Under the pieces are notes generated by a model. The model searched no databases. It saw only the letters and a program-made list of their open reading frames with translations, and was not told where the DNA came from. A DNA stretch of 64,000 nucleotides, taken from Geothrix sp. 21YS21S-4. Lineage in GTDB: Bacteria > Acidobacteriota > Holophagae > Holophagales > Holophagaceae. Of this stretch, positions 9,966-23,140 are shown piece by piece. The stretch spans positions 2,852,001 through 2,916,000 of the forward strand of contig NZ_CP132719.1 of the NCBI RefSeq assembly GCF_030845995.1, in the 5' to 3' direction. The number at the start of each line of letters is the position of its first letter. Within the stretch, counting starts at the first letter, position 1. A program made the translations under genes and the position numbers.

Positions 9966-10610
9966 TCAGACGGCGCTCACCGCCGTCTTGAGTTCGTCGA
10001 AGCCGTGGTCGCTGACGCAGCTCACCACCACGGCGCACTGGCCGGGCTGGCTGGGCGGCAGCTGGATGTCGCCCGCGAACCGGCCGTCGGCGTCCGTGCG
10101 GCCGGAAGCCAGGGCCATGGCCTTCTTGAGGCTGGAGACCAGTTTCACCGTCACCTCGGCCCCCGCCACGGGGCTCTGGCTCTGGCAGAGGCGCGCGGCC
10201 ACCTGCACCCGGAAGGGCGCCCCGAAGGCCGGCTTCAGGGGCTGATCCAGCACCAGCTCCAGGGTGTCGACCTCCCCTTCCTGCTGGAGGAACTCCAGGA
10301 TGGCCTGGTCCAGCGGCCGGTCATTGAAGGCCTGCTGCTCCATGGGATCCGGCGGCGTCTGGTCGTATTTCCCGTTCTTGATGTCGCGGATGACGGCGCG
10401 GTGCTGCTCGTCCATGCGGCCCTGGATGGCCGTCTCGGACAGGGGCGGCGCGGCCAGCAGGTCGTCGTAGGAGGAGCGGTAGCTGTCCAGGATCTCGCCG
10501 CCCACGTAGATCAGGGTCTCGATCTTGGGGTTGGACAGCCCCTTGTCCTCGGTCTGGACGTGGTAGATGCGGTTGCCGTGGCGGACATCCGTGTTGTAGC
10601 CCGTGATCAT
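9966..10610 (-). CDS. conserved protein of unknown function with C-terminal Ig/MG2-like region
   Basis: This 214-residue protein begins MITGYNTDVRHGNRIYHVQTEDKG, a pattern I recognise from uncharacterised proteins of Acidobacteriota and Deltaproteobacteria. Residues ~1-60 are the conserved N-terminal block and ~60-110 are helical. Residues ~115-214 look like a beta-sandwich: PFRVQVAARL, GAEVTVKLVSS and TDADGRFAGDIQLP resemble macroglobulin/Ig-like repeats. There is no signal peptide. It is 30 bp downstream of the response-regulator gene on the same strand, so the two are probably co-transcribed. No function can be assigned. Confidence 0.75.
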   Translation of the reverse strand: MITGYNTDVRHGNRIYHVQTEDKGLSNPKIETLIYVGGEILDSYRSSYDDLLAAPPLSETAIQGRMDEQHRAVIRDIKNGKYDQTPPDPMEQQAFNDRPLDQAILEFLQQEGEVDTLELVLDQPLKPAFGAPFRVQVAARLCQSQSPVAGAEVTVKLVSSLKKAMALASGRTDADGRFAGDIQLPPSQPGQCAVVVSCVSDHGFDELKTAVSAV

Positions 10611-10640
10611 GGGAGGAACCTGGAGGGCGGCGTCATGGGC

Positions 10641-11753
10641 CTACCTCTGCAATCTTCCCGCCAGGTCCGGCATGACCTCCCACGCGATCTCGCGCACCAC
10701 CTGATCGCCCATGCGCGCCACCACCGCCTTCACCAGGGCGTCCACCAGCACGGGATCGGCCACCAGCGCCTGGACCAGGGCTCGGGCCTGCTCCGCGGAG
10801 ACGGCCTCCTGACCGGGTGCGGCAGGGGACTGCCCGGCTGCGGCAGGCGCGGGATCAGAGTGGGGCACGGATTCGGGGGGGGCTGGGGCAGGTTCCTCGA
10901 CGGCGGGCGGCGCGGGCGCCCCCTGGGCCAGAAGGGCCGCCGCGGCCATCTCGGCAGAGGAGGAGGGGATCTCGTCGGCTTCCGACTCCACTTCGGGAAG
11001 GGGCGGCAGCTCCAGCTCGGAGGAAAGGGCGTCCAGCGCGTCCAGGTCCGGAAGGAAGGCCGCGTCCTCTTCGGGCGTGGCCGGCGGCGGTTCTCCGGGC
11101 GCCGGAGTGGGAACGTCCTCGTCGGGGACGAGATCCTGAAGGCTCTCCAGGTCCAGTTCCTCCAGCTCCAGGGGAATTTCGGCGGTCGGGACGTCGGGGG
11201 CCGGAACTTCGGCGGCGGTTTCCTCGGGCCACAGGTCGTCCGCCGTCAGCAGGAGGAGATCCTCTTCCGGTGCGGCGGGTTTCGAGTCGGGCGCTTCCGA
11301 GGCCGGCAGCAGGTCATGGACCGCGGTGGGCGGCAGCGTGCTGAACGGCGACGCTTCGGCCGGGGCGGAAGGCGGCGCAGGCACGGGCGTGACGAGGAGG
11401 GCCTTGACGCGGTCGCCCAGCTCCCGGAGTTCGATGGGCTTCTTGAGGAAGCCCTGGATGGGGGCCTTGGCCAGCTTGGCAGGATCCACGGGATCGAGGA
11501 CGCCGGCCATCACGGCGATGGGCAGCCGGGCGGTGGATTCCATGCCGCGCAGCCGGTCCAGCAGGGTCCAGCCGTCCATTCCCGGCATGGCGGTGTCCAC
11601 CAGGATCACGTCGAAGCGGTCGCCCTTCTCCAGCCGGCTGAGGGCCTCCGCGCCCGAATCGACGCACACCAGTTCCACGTCCGTGGGGGCGAGGAGGGAC
11701 TCGGCGATGCGATGGATGCTCGGGTTGTCGTCCACGAGGAGGAGGCGCGGCAT
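10641..11753 (-). CDS. response regulator with acidic/Pro-rich linker and conserved C-terminal tail
   Basis: This 370-residue protein starts at MPRLLLVDDNPSIHRIAESL; the frame upstream has no better start. The CheY-like receiver domain occupies residues 1-122, with acidic pocket DD at 8-9, phospho-acceptor Asp 53 (LVDTAMPGMDG) and conserved Lys 105 (FLKKPIE). A ~190-residue Glu/Pro/Ala-rich, probably disordered linker follows. The C-terminal ~55 residues include DQVVREIAWEVMPDLAGRL, a tail seen on receiver proteins in Acidobacteriota and Deltaproteobacteria. No DNA-binding or enzymatic output domain is present, so output is probably by protein interaction. No histidine kinase is adjacent. Confidence 0.85.
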   Translation of the reverse strand: MPRLLLVDDNPSIHRIAESLLAPTDVELVCVDSGAEALSRLEKGDRFDVILVDTAMPGMDGWTLLDRLRGMESTARLPIAVMAGVLDPVDPAKLAKAPIQGFLKKPIELRELGDRVKALLVTPVPAPPSAPAEASPFSTLPPTAVHDLLPASEAPDSKPAAPEEDLLLLTADDLWPEETAAEVPAPDVPTAEIPLELEELDLESLQDLVPDEDVPTPAPGEPPPATPEEDAAFLPDLDALDALSSELELPPLPEVESEADEIPSSSAEMAAAALLAQGAPAPPAVEEPAPAPPESVPHSDPAPAAAGQSPAAPGQEAVSAEQARALVQALVADPVLVDALVKAVVARMGDQVVREIAWEVMPDLAGRLQR

Positions 11754-11834
11754 CGGGAACCTCGGGAAACCGGGAGGAGGAAGGAGATGGCTGGGCACAA
11801 CGCTACCAGAAATGCTCACTTCCAACGCAATGGA

Positions 11835-13139
11835 TCACCGCAGGAGCTGCTTCAGGGCCCGCACCCGCTCGACCTCCACCAGCCGCACCAGGAGCACGCG
11901 GTCGCCCACCCAGATCCACGCCGCGCCCCGGGGTTCCCGCAGGGCCACTTCCGGCCCCCGCGGGAGCCAGCCCTTCACCGAAGCCCGGAGGCTGACCGCC
12001 GCGCGCCACTCCGGGCGGTAGGTCTCGAACAGGGCCTGCCGCTGGCGCTCCGGCGGGAGGGCGCTCTCGTTCCACCGCTGGTCCCAGGCGTCGAACGCCC
12101 CCGCGTCCCGCCAGGCCCAGGCCGGATCCCACGCGGGCCACGGGAGCGCCTCCTCGGCCACCGGGGCCCATTCCACCTGCGCCGCGGGCGTGGTGCGGCG
12201 GGCCATGCCTTCGTCGGCAAGCGGGGCGACGAGGGCCATCCGCTGGGGGGGATGGGCCGTCAGGAAACCCGGACCCGCGGCCCGGCGGCGCCAGCGGCCG
12301 TCCTCCAGCCACCAGGCCGTCCAGCCCTGGCTGCCGCCATGCCACAGGCGGTCGGCGCGGGGGAACCAGAGCCGATCCCCCGCGTGCCAAGGAATCACCA
12401 GGCGGGCGCCGCGCAGGTCCCGGCCATCGTCTGAGAGCGCCTCCGGTTTCGCAGCGACCCCGCGGGGAGCGGCAGGTAATCCCGCTTCGTCCCAGGCCGC
12501 GAGGGTGGGCTCGGCGCCGTCGCCCTCCAAGGGGAAGACCGTGAGCAGCAGCAGCGCGTCGCCCCGGCCGTCCCCGGGCTCCGCGAAGCCCACGAGCACC
12601 GCCCGGCCGTCCCAGCTGAACCGGCTCCAGGGGCCCGACTGCGTGGACCAGATCACCCGGCCCTCGGGAATCTCGATCAGCCGGGTCTCGAACCGCCCCG
12701 GGGCCATCCGCAGGGTGACCAGCAGGCGGTTGCCCTTTCCGGGATCCAGCCGGGCCGAGGACAGCGGCGCATCGAACCGGTAGCGGCGCCACTCCAGCCC
12801 CCGCCACAGCGCTACTTCGCTCCGTCCGCCGGGGCCGTTCAGCGCCAGCCCCTGGTCCGCCAGATAGGCAGAGGCCGGTTCCCAGGGCGTGCCGAACCCG
12901 CCCTCGAAGGGCCACGAATCCGACTGGTCCGGATCGAGGGCGCCCTGGAAGCGCGGCGACCAGCCGTCCTCCAGCCGCCATTCCGCCAGGGATTCGTAGC
13001 CGCCCAGATTCATGACCGCGGGCGCCTCCGAGGCCGTCACTCCGCCGGCGCTCACCGGGCGCGGAGCCTGGACCACCGCGAAGAGCAGCAGCATGGCGGC
13101 GATGAAGAGCGTGGCGATGATGTACCGTTGGGGAAGCAC
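11835..13139 (-). CDS. membrane-anchored protein of unknown function
   Basis: The 434-residue product has one N-terminal membrane segment (~7-22, IATLFIAAMLLLFAVV) and a large, presumably periplasmic, Trp-rich domain. Many short segments carry aromatic residues (SWPFEGGFGTPW, RVIWSTQSGPWSRFSWDG, RLWHGGSQGWTAWW), which suggests a beta-propeller or similar all-beta fold, but no family was recognised. The GTG at 13139 is chosen because upstream codons overlap the divergent CYTH gene and do not look coding. The ribosome-binding site is weak. It lies 81 bp upstream of the response regulator on the same strand. Confidence 0.7.
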   Translation of the reverse strand: MLPQRYIIATLFIAAMLLLFAVVQAPRPVSAGGVTASEAPAVMNLGGYESLAEWRLEDGWSPRFQGALDPDQSDSWPFEGGFGTPWEPASAYLADQGLALNGPGGRSEVALWRGLEWRRYRFDAPLSSARLDPGKGNRLLVTLRMAPGRFETRLIEIPEGRVIWSTQSGPWSRFSWDGRAVLVGFAEPGDGRGDALLLLTVFPLEGDGAEPTLAAWDEAGLPAAPRGVAAKPEALSDDGRDLRGARLVIPWHAGDRLWFPRADRLWHGGSQGWTAWWLEDGRWRRRAAGPGFLTAHPPQRMALVAPLADEGMARRTTPAAQVEWAPVAEEALPWPAWDPAWAWRDAGAFDAWDQRWNESALPPERQRQALFETYRPEWRAAVSLRASVKGWLPRGPEVALREPRGAAWIWVGDRVLLVRLVEVERVRALKQLLR

Positions 13140-13197
13140 GGGAGGCCCGGGGCAGCAGGTCCATGATGCCCCAACCCCGGCGGGAGGCCGGTCGGAG

Positions 13198-13722
13198 ATG
13201 AAGCGCAAACCCGAGGTGGAAACCGAGTTGAAGCTGCGCATCCCCGCCACGGGCCCGTTCCGGCCCCTCTTGGAGGCCCTGGGATTCCGGGAGACCACGC
13301 CGGCCCAGCCCGAGCTCAGCATCCTGTGGGACCGCGCGGGCGAGCTGCGCGCTGCGGGGTCGGCCCTGCGGACCCGCAACTACGCGGGAAGGACCCGGCT
13401 CACGTGGAAGGGCCCGAAGGTGGCCGATCCCGTCCTCAAGATCCGCCCGGAACAGGAGACGGGCATCGAGGACGGTGCGGCGCTGGAGGCCATCCTGCGC
13501 GCCCTGGGTTACGCGCCGGTCATGCGCCTGGAGAAGGTCCGCGCCGTGTGGGAGCGGGAGGACGTGGAGGCCTGCCTCGACGAGACCCCCTTCGGGTGCT
13601 ACCTGGAGCTGGAAGGCGACCCCCAGCCCATCCGCGCCGCCATGGAGAGCCTCGGCCTCGCCTATGACCGCGCCGAGCCCCGCAGCTATCCGGAGCTGTA
13701 CCGCGCGCACGGCCTGGGGTAA
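13198..13722 (+). CDS. CYTH-domain protein
   Basis: This 174-residue protein starts MKRKPEVETELKLRIPATGP, containing the ExExK-type motif (ETELKL) that defines CYTH phosphohydrolases. Alternating Arg/Lys and Glu residues along the chain (ALRTRNYAGRTRLTWKGP, LKIRPEQE, YLELEGD) are typical of the positively lined tunnel that binds triphosphates and divalent metal. Candidate activities are inorganic triphosphatase, thiamine triphosphatase or class IV adenylate cyclase; sequence alone does not choose between them. It is divergent from the membrane-anchored unknown gene and convergent with the PLP enzyme gene. Confidence 0.85.
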   Translation: MKRKPEVETELKLRIPATGPFRPLLEALGFRETTPAQPELSILWDRAGELRAAGSALRTRNYAGRTRLTWKGPKVADPVLKIRPEQETGIEDGAALEAILRALGYAPVMRLEKVRAVWEREDVEACLDETPFGCYLELEGDPQPIRAAMESLGLAYDRAEPRSYPELYRAHGLG

Positions 13723-13741
13723 GCCGGGAAGAGGAAAACCC

Positions 13742-13795
13742 GAAACCGCAGCTGGGAGCCCAAAAAAGCTCTTCTCTGCGTCCTCCGTGTTCCAG
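13742..13795. repeat. possible decayed palindromic repeat
   Basis: GAAACCGCAG (13742-13751) resembles the outer end of the repeat at 45472. CTTCTCTGCGTCCTCCGTGT (13771 onward) resembles the GCAGAGAA / GGAGGA words of the repeat at 1635. It sits in the 77-bp gap between two convergent genes. The match is short, so this is tentative. Confidence 0.35.
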
Positions 13796-13799
13796 TCCT

Positions 13800-14954
13800 C
13801 TAGACCTTCAGGACGTGCTCCAGATCCTCGATCAGGTCCTGGACGTCCTCCACGCCCACGCTGAGGCGGAGCAGGCTGTCGCTGATCCCCAGGCGGCGGC
13901 GGTCGGCTTCGGGCACGCTGCCGTGGGTCATGCTGGCGGGGTGGCAGACGAGGCTCTCCACGCCCCCGAGGCTCTCGGCGAGCGAGAAGACCTTGAAAGC
14001 CGAGGCCATGCGGCGGGTCCGCTCGGCATCGCCCGTGTCGAAGGTCACGATCCCCGAGAAGCCCTTCATCTGCTGGTGGGCCAGGGCGTGCTGGGGATGG
14101 GATTCCAGGCCGGGGTAGTGGACGGCCTTCAGGTCCTTCCGTCCCTCCAGCCACCGCGCGATCCGAAGGGCGCTGGCGTTGTGGCGCTCCATGCGGAGGT
14201 GCAGGGTCTTGGTGCCCCGCAGGATCAGCCAGGATTCCATGGGCGACAGGATCCCGCCCGCGGCCTTCTGGTGGAACCGCAAGCCCTCGGCGATGTCCTC
14301 GCGGCTGGTGATGGCGATGCCGCCGATGGAGTCGCTGTGGCCATTCAGGTACTTGGTGGTGGAGTGGAAGACCAGGTCCGCCCCCAGGTCCAGGGGCCGC
14401 TGGTTGTAGGGCGTGGCGAAGGTGTTGTCCACGGCCAGCACCGCCGTGCAGCCCGCCTCCGCCATGGCGGCGCGGACGCCCGGGATGTCGGTGATCCCCA
14501 GCATGGGATTGGTGGGCGTCTCCAGCATCACGAGCTTGGTCTGGGGGCGCAGGGCGGCCCGGAAGGCGGTCAGATCGCCGGTGTCCACCTGGGTGTAGGT
14601 CAGCCCGAACCGCGTCATCACCTTGTCGAGCAGGCGGAAGGTCCCGCCGTACACGTTGTCGCCCAGGACGACGTGGTCGCCCGCCGACAGCTGCTCGAAG
14701 ATGGCCTGGACCGCCGCCATGCCCGACCCGAACGCCATCCCGTGGGCGCCCCCCTCCAGGGCCGCCAGGTTGGCTTCCAGGGCGTCGCGGGTGGGGTTGC
14801 GGACGCGGGCGTAGTCGAAGCCCTTGTTGATGCCCAGCCCCTCCTGCACGTAGGTGCTGGTGAAGAACACGGGCGTCATGATGGCGCCGCTGGTGGGATC
14901 GGGCGCCTGGCCGGCGTGGATGCAGCGGGTGTCGAAACGGGCCTCGGGATTCAT
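13800..14954 (-). CDS. Cys/Met metabolism PLP-dependent enzyme (cystathionine gamma-synthase/lyase type)
   Basis: The 384-residue length fits the trans-sulfuration family. Key segments are CIHAGQAPDPTSGAIMTPVF, YARVRNPTRDALE (the Tyr-Arg that touches PLP phosphate of the partner subunit), GSGMAAV, and the PLP Lys in FHSTTKYLNGHSD. The C-terminal SLGGVESLVCHPASMTH and GISDSLLRLSVGVED are standard. Reaction specificity (cystathionine gamma-synthase, gamma-lyase or O-acylhomoserine sulfhydrylase) cannot be settled by eye. The ~384-residue length and GVESLV motif favour cystathionine gamma-synthase or gamma-lyase. A cysteine-synthase-type gene occurs further on at 36477. Confidence 0.9.
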   Translation of the reverse strand: MNPEARFDTRCIHAGQAPDPTSGAIMTPVFFTSTYVQEGLGINKGFDYARVRNPTRDALEANLAALEGGAHGMAFGSGMAAVQAIFEQLSAGDHVVLGDNVYGGTFRLLDKVMTRFGLTYTQVDTGDLTAFRAALRPQTKLVMLETPTNPMLGITDIPGVRAAMAEAGCTAVLAVDNTFATPYNQRPLDLGADLVFHSTTKYLNGHSDSIGGIAITSREDIAEGLRFHQKAAGGILSPMESWLILRGTKTLHLRMERHNASALRIARWLEGRKDLKAVHYPGLESHPQHALAHQQMKGFSGIVTFDTGDAERTRRMASAFKVFSLAESLGGVESLVCHPASMTHGSVPEADRRRLGISDSLLRLSVGVEDVQDLIEDLEHVLKV

Positions 14955-14996
14955 GGGACCATCCTTCCTGATCCACCAGTGTGAGGGGGAGCCGCC

Positions 14997-15422
14997 ATGA
15001 GGAGAAGCGCCGCGCTCGCCCTTCCCGCGCTCGTCGCCCTTGCGGCCTGCCGCCCCGCCGGCCCCGAGGCTCAGGTGCGCGCGGCCTTCGAGACCTGCCG
15101 GAAGGCCGTGGAGGCGGGGGACGCCGCCGGAGCCACGGAGCTGCTCGATCCCGCGTTCCGGGGCCCCGAGGACATGGATCGGGGCGCTGCCCGCCTGTTC
15201 CTGATGGGGGTGTTCCGGCGCGAGAAGGTGGGCGTCACCGTCCTGCGGAACGACGTCGCCGTGCGCGGCGGCGAGGCCCGCCAGGAAGTGGAGCTGGTGC
15301 TCACCGGCGGAAGCGGCGGGCTCCTGCCCCGGGACGCCTCCCGCCGGATCTTCCAGCTTCGCTGGCGGAAGTCCGGCGGGGACTGGCGGCTGGTCTCGCT
15401 GGAAGGCGATGCCTCCACCTGA
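14997..15422 (+). CDS. small predicted lipoprotein, unknown function
   Basis: This 141-residue protein has a signal peptide ending in a lipobox (VALAAC, Cys at ~19). The mature part is an alpha+beta domain with QVRAAFETCRKAVEAGDA and later strands QEVELVLTG and FQLRWRKSGGDWRLVSLEG. The helix-first, strand-rich layout resembles NTF2-like/DUF4440 folds, but the match is only by eye. It begins 42 bp from the divergent PLP-enzyme gene and ends 6 bp before the convergent kinase gene. Confidence 0.75.
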   Translation: MRRSAALALPALVALAACRPAGPEAQVRAAFETCRKAVEAGDAAGATELLDPAFRGPEDMDRGAARLFLMGVFRREKVGVTVLRNDVAVRGGEARQEVELVLTGGSGGLLPRDASRRIFQLRWRKSGGDWRLVSLEGDAST

Positions 15423-15428
15423 GCCGCG

Positions 15429-16721
15429 TCATTCCGCCGAGCGCAGAAAGGCCAGGAACTCCTGGTGCTGGTCCAGCGGCAGGCGGCAGGCGCGCTCCTC
15501 CTCTTCCGCCAACTGGGCGCAACGCGGGATGGCCCGCAGCGCTGAGGAAGAGATGCCGCGGTCGCGGGCGTGGCGGAAGGTCTGCATCATCGCGTCCAGG
15601 CGCCCCAGGCGGTAGAGGGTCACCAGCAGCAGCGCGTGGGCGCGGACGTTGCGAGGATCGAGGTCGATGGCCTGCAGGAGCTGAAGCCGGGTGGTCTCCA
15701 GAACGTCGCGCCGGACTTCCGCCTTGGGATCGCCCTTCGCCGGCACCGGAGAAGACGAAGGGGAGACCGGAGGCACGGCGGCGGCCGGCCGGAGCGCTGC
15801 CAAGGGCAGGCCCTTGGGAGGCGTGGGCAGCGCCGTCCGGGCGGCCGAGGGCGCCGGATGGAGCGGCAGGGCCGTGGTGGGCCGCTCCTGGTTCCACCGC
15901 CAGAGGGGATCCTTGGCGCGGCGGAGGGCGGAAGCCAGCTCCTCGGCGGTCTGGAACCGCTGGGCGGGATCCTTGGCCAGGGCGCGGTTCAGGATTCCCT
16001 GCACTTCCCGGCTGATCCCGCGATAAGCGGTGGGAGGAAGCGGCGGCGGCGTCGCGTGGAGCAGGCGGTAGATCACCGATCCCGGACTCGGCCCGTCGAA
16101 GGGGGGCAGGCCCGCGAGGGCCTCGTACAGGATCACGCCCACCGCGAACAGGTCGCTGCGCGAGTCCGGCCGGCCGCTCTGCAAGTACTCCGGCGCCATG
16201 TAGTTCACGGTTCCGAAGACCGTGCCCTCGTCGGTGGTGTCGGAGTTGAGGATCTTGGCCACGCCGAAATCCAGGATCTTGGCCTGGAGGAGCGTCCCGT
16301 CCCACACCACCCGCAGGTTCGACGGCTTGAGGTCCCGGTGGAGCACCTTCTGGCGGTGGGCGACGGCCAGTCCGTCGCAGACCTGGGCCAGGACCTCCAG
16401 GGTGTCCCGGGGCGACAGCGTCCCGGCGCGGATGAGGGTGCCCAGGTCCTCGCCCTTCACCAGCTCCATGGCCAGGTAGAGCACGCCCTGGTCCTCCCCC
16501 ATCTCATGGATCGTCACGATGTTGGGATGGTTCAGCGCGCCCGCCGCGCGGGCCTCGGTGGCGAAGCGCTCCCGGGCGGCGGCGCCCACGCTGGCGGAAG
16601 GGTGGATGACCTTGATGGCCACTTCCCGGTTCAGGATCGGATCCCGCCCCACGTAGACCTCGCCCATGCTTCCCTGAGCCAACAACTGGACGATTTCGAA
16701 CTTGCCAAGGTGCGTCAGCAC
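15429..16721 (-). CDS. Ser/Thr protein kinase, soluble, with C-terminal helical tail
   Basis: This 430-residue protein has a Hanks-type kinase domain at ~8-270: glycine loop LAQGSMGEV, ATP Lys 37 (VAIKVI), catalytic HRDLKPSN (129-136 region), DFG (151-153) and MAPEYL. A Pro/Ala-rich linker (~275-340) leads to a short helical region with TPR-like spacing (DPRNVRAHALLLVTLYRLGRLDA). No membrane segment is visible, unlike many bacterial PknB-type kinases. The start is a GTG at 16721. It is downstream of ligA on the same strand with a 67-bp gap. The substrate is unknown. Confidence 0.9.
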   Translation of the reverse strand: MLTHLGKFEIVQLLAQGSMGEVYVGRDPILNREVAIKVIHPSASVGAAARERFATEARAAGALNHPNIVTIHEMGEDQGVLYLAMELVKGEDLGTLIRAGTLSPRDTLEVLAQVCDGLAVAHRQKVLHRDLKPSNLRVVWDGTLLQAKILDFGVAKILNSDTTDEGTVFGTVNYMAPEYLQSGRPDSRSDLFAVGVILYEALAGLPPFDGPSPGSVIYRLLHATPPPLPPTAYRGISREVQGILNRALAKDPAQRFQTAEELASALRRAKDPLWRWNQERPTTALPLHPAPSAARTALPTPPKGLPLAALRPAAAVPPVSPSSSPVPAKGDPKAEVRRDVLETTRLQLLQAIDLDPRNVRAHALLLVTLYRLGRLDAMMQTFRHARDRGISSSALRAIPRCAQLAEEEERACRLPLDQHQEFLAFLRSAE

Positions 16722-16788
16722 AGGGTTTCCGGGAGAGGGAACCCCGATGATCGACGCCCGGGGCGGCGCCGTCCAGGGGTTTCTGGGC

Positions 16789-21753
<4,965 letters not shown>

Positions 21754-21754
<1 letters not shown>

Positions 21755-22242
21755 CAGCGCCCCCGCGGCGCGGGCTGCAGGTGCGTCAGGCGCCAGGCGG
21801 CCCATCCCCACAGGGGAAGCGTGAGCCCGGTCCACAGCCAATCCCAGCCCCAGGGATGGGCGCCGGACGCGAGCCGCACCGCCCCGTGGACGAGGAGGGT
21901 ATGCAAAACGAGCAGCGAAGCCAGGCGCGCCAGCCAGCCCTTCAGCGTTTCCAGGGGCCACCGCCCCGCCATCCACGCGGCGAAGAGCGCCACGGTCAGG
22001 TCGGCCCAGGCCGTCCCCCCCAGGCGGGGCGTGAGGCGGAGGCTGGCTTCGAGGACCCACCCCCCGGCGGCGGCCCACAGGACCGTGAATAGAGGCGAGC
22101 CCGGGCGCGGCGCCAGGGCGAGGACCAGCAGGACGTGGAGGACCGGCTGGAGCCGGGGGAACGGCGCGGCCAGCACCAGAAGGCCGAGGACGGCGGCGCA
22201 CAACAGCGCCTGGCGGAACGCGGAGGGGGCGGCGGACCTCAT
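21754..22242 (-). CDS. mreD: MreD, rod-shape-determining membrane protein
   Basis: This 162-residue protein is strongly hydrophobic, with about five membrane segments (e.g. ALLCAAVLGLLVLAAPF and LHVLLVLALAP). Sequence conservation in MreD is low; the call rests on length, topology and position between mreC and mrdA. The ATG at 22242 overlaps the mreC stop by four bases. The protein links the MreB cytoskeleton and MreC to the wall-synthesis enzymes in the inner membrane. Confidence 0.88.
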
Positions 22243-23123
22243 GGCGCCCCCTTCTTCCGCGGCGGCTTCTGGTCGGGCGCCACGAAGGGGGGCTGGACTT
22301 CCAGCGGAGGCTGCGACGGCAGGATCAGTACTGCCGACAGGCGGTCCAGGGGCGCCGACAGGTTCACGATCACGCGGAGTTCGAGGTCGCCCGGCGCCAC
22401 CTCGGCCACGTAGCCCACCAGCAGACCGCGAGGGAAGACCCGGTCCAGGCCCGAGGTGAGGACGGCCTCGCCCACCTGCACCACTTCCTGGTTGCTCACG
22501 TAGCGGATCAGCGCCCGTCCCGAACCCAGCCCCTGCAGGACTCCCGTCGCGCGGCTCCGCATGAGCATGACGCCCACGGAGGCGTTGGGCGCGTCCGCGG
22601 GCAGGACCTTGGACTGCGCGGCGCCCACGGACCACAGCCGGCCCACGATGCCTTCGGGCGCCAAGACGCCCTGGTCCTGCACCAGTTCCAAGTCGCGGCC
22701 CCCGTCCAGAATCAGCCCGCCGAAGGCTGCGGGGCGCGTGCTGAACACCACCCGGGCGGCCTTGAGGTCCAGGGGGATCTGCCGCTTGAGACCCAGGAGG
22801 CGCACGGCTTCATCGGCTTCCGCCAGGCGCGGACCCTCCTGGGCCGCGAGGGTCCGCGCCTGGGCCAGGTCCGCCGACAGGCGGGCATTCTCGGCGCGGG
22901 TCTCCGCGAAGCTGCGCGCGACCTCCCGGCGAGCCGCCCGCCAGGTGGTCCACCGGACGGCGAGGCCCTGGGAGGGGCGGGAGACGGCGTCCGCCACGGT
23001 CCAGGCGCGGCCCGACCGCAGCCCGGCCACCACCCACGCGCCGTGGCCCAGCCAGAGAAGGAGCACGGCGTGGCGCTGCCACCCCGTGGGATTCCATCCC
23101 CATTTGGACGTGCGGAAGCTCAT
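22239..23123 (-). CDS. mreC: MreC, rod-shape-determining protein
   Basis: The 294-residue protein has one N-terminal membrane segment (~19-35, AVLLLWLGHGAWVVAGL), a periplasmic coiled coil (~60-100, ENARLSADLAQARTLA) and a double beta-barrel domain. Typical MreC sequence is seen at VVFSTRPAAFGGLILDGG, GVLAPEGIVGRLWSVG and AVLTSGLDRVFPRGLLVGYV. The C-terminus is Pro/Lys-rich (PDQKPPRKKG). It follows mreB after 17 bp. It scaffolds PBP2/RodA in the periplasm. Confidence 0.95.
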   Translation of the reverse strand: MSFRTSKWGWNPTGWQRHAVLLLWLGHGAWVVAGLRSGRAWTVADAVSRPSQGLAVRWTTWRAARREVARSFAETRAENARLSADLAQARTLAAQEGPRLAEADEAVRLLGLKRQIPLDLKAARVVFSTRPAAFGGLILDGGRDLELVQDQGVLAPEGIVGRLWSVGAAQSKVLPADAPNASVGVMLMRSRATGVLQGLGSGRALIRYVSNQEVVQVGEAVLTSGLDRVFPRGLLVGYVAEVAPGDLELRVIVNLSAPLDRLSAVLILPSQPPLEVQPPFVAPDQKPPRKKGAP

Positions 23124-23140
23124 GGCCCTCCCGGCGGGGG

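Noticed and set aside
10005-12434. 809-codon frame on the plus strand.
   Set aside because: It lies opposite the MITGYNTDV-type gene, the response regulator and the Trp-rich membrane protein; its product is low-complexity Gly/Arg and unlike any family.
13012-13197. An earlier start for the CYTH protein.
   Set aside because: The added ~62 residues read as a shadow of the divergent membrane protein gene; the ATG at 13198 gives the normal CYTH N-terminus.
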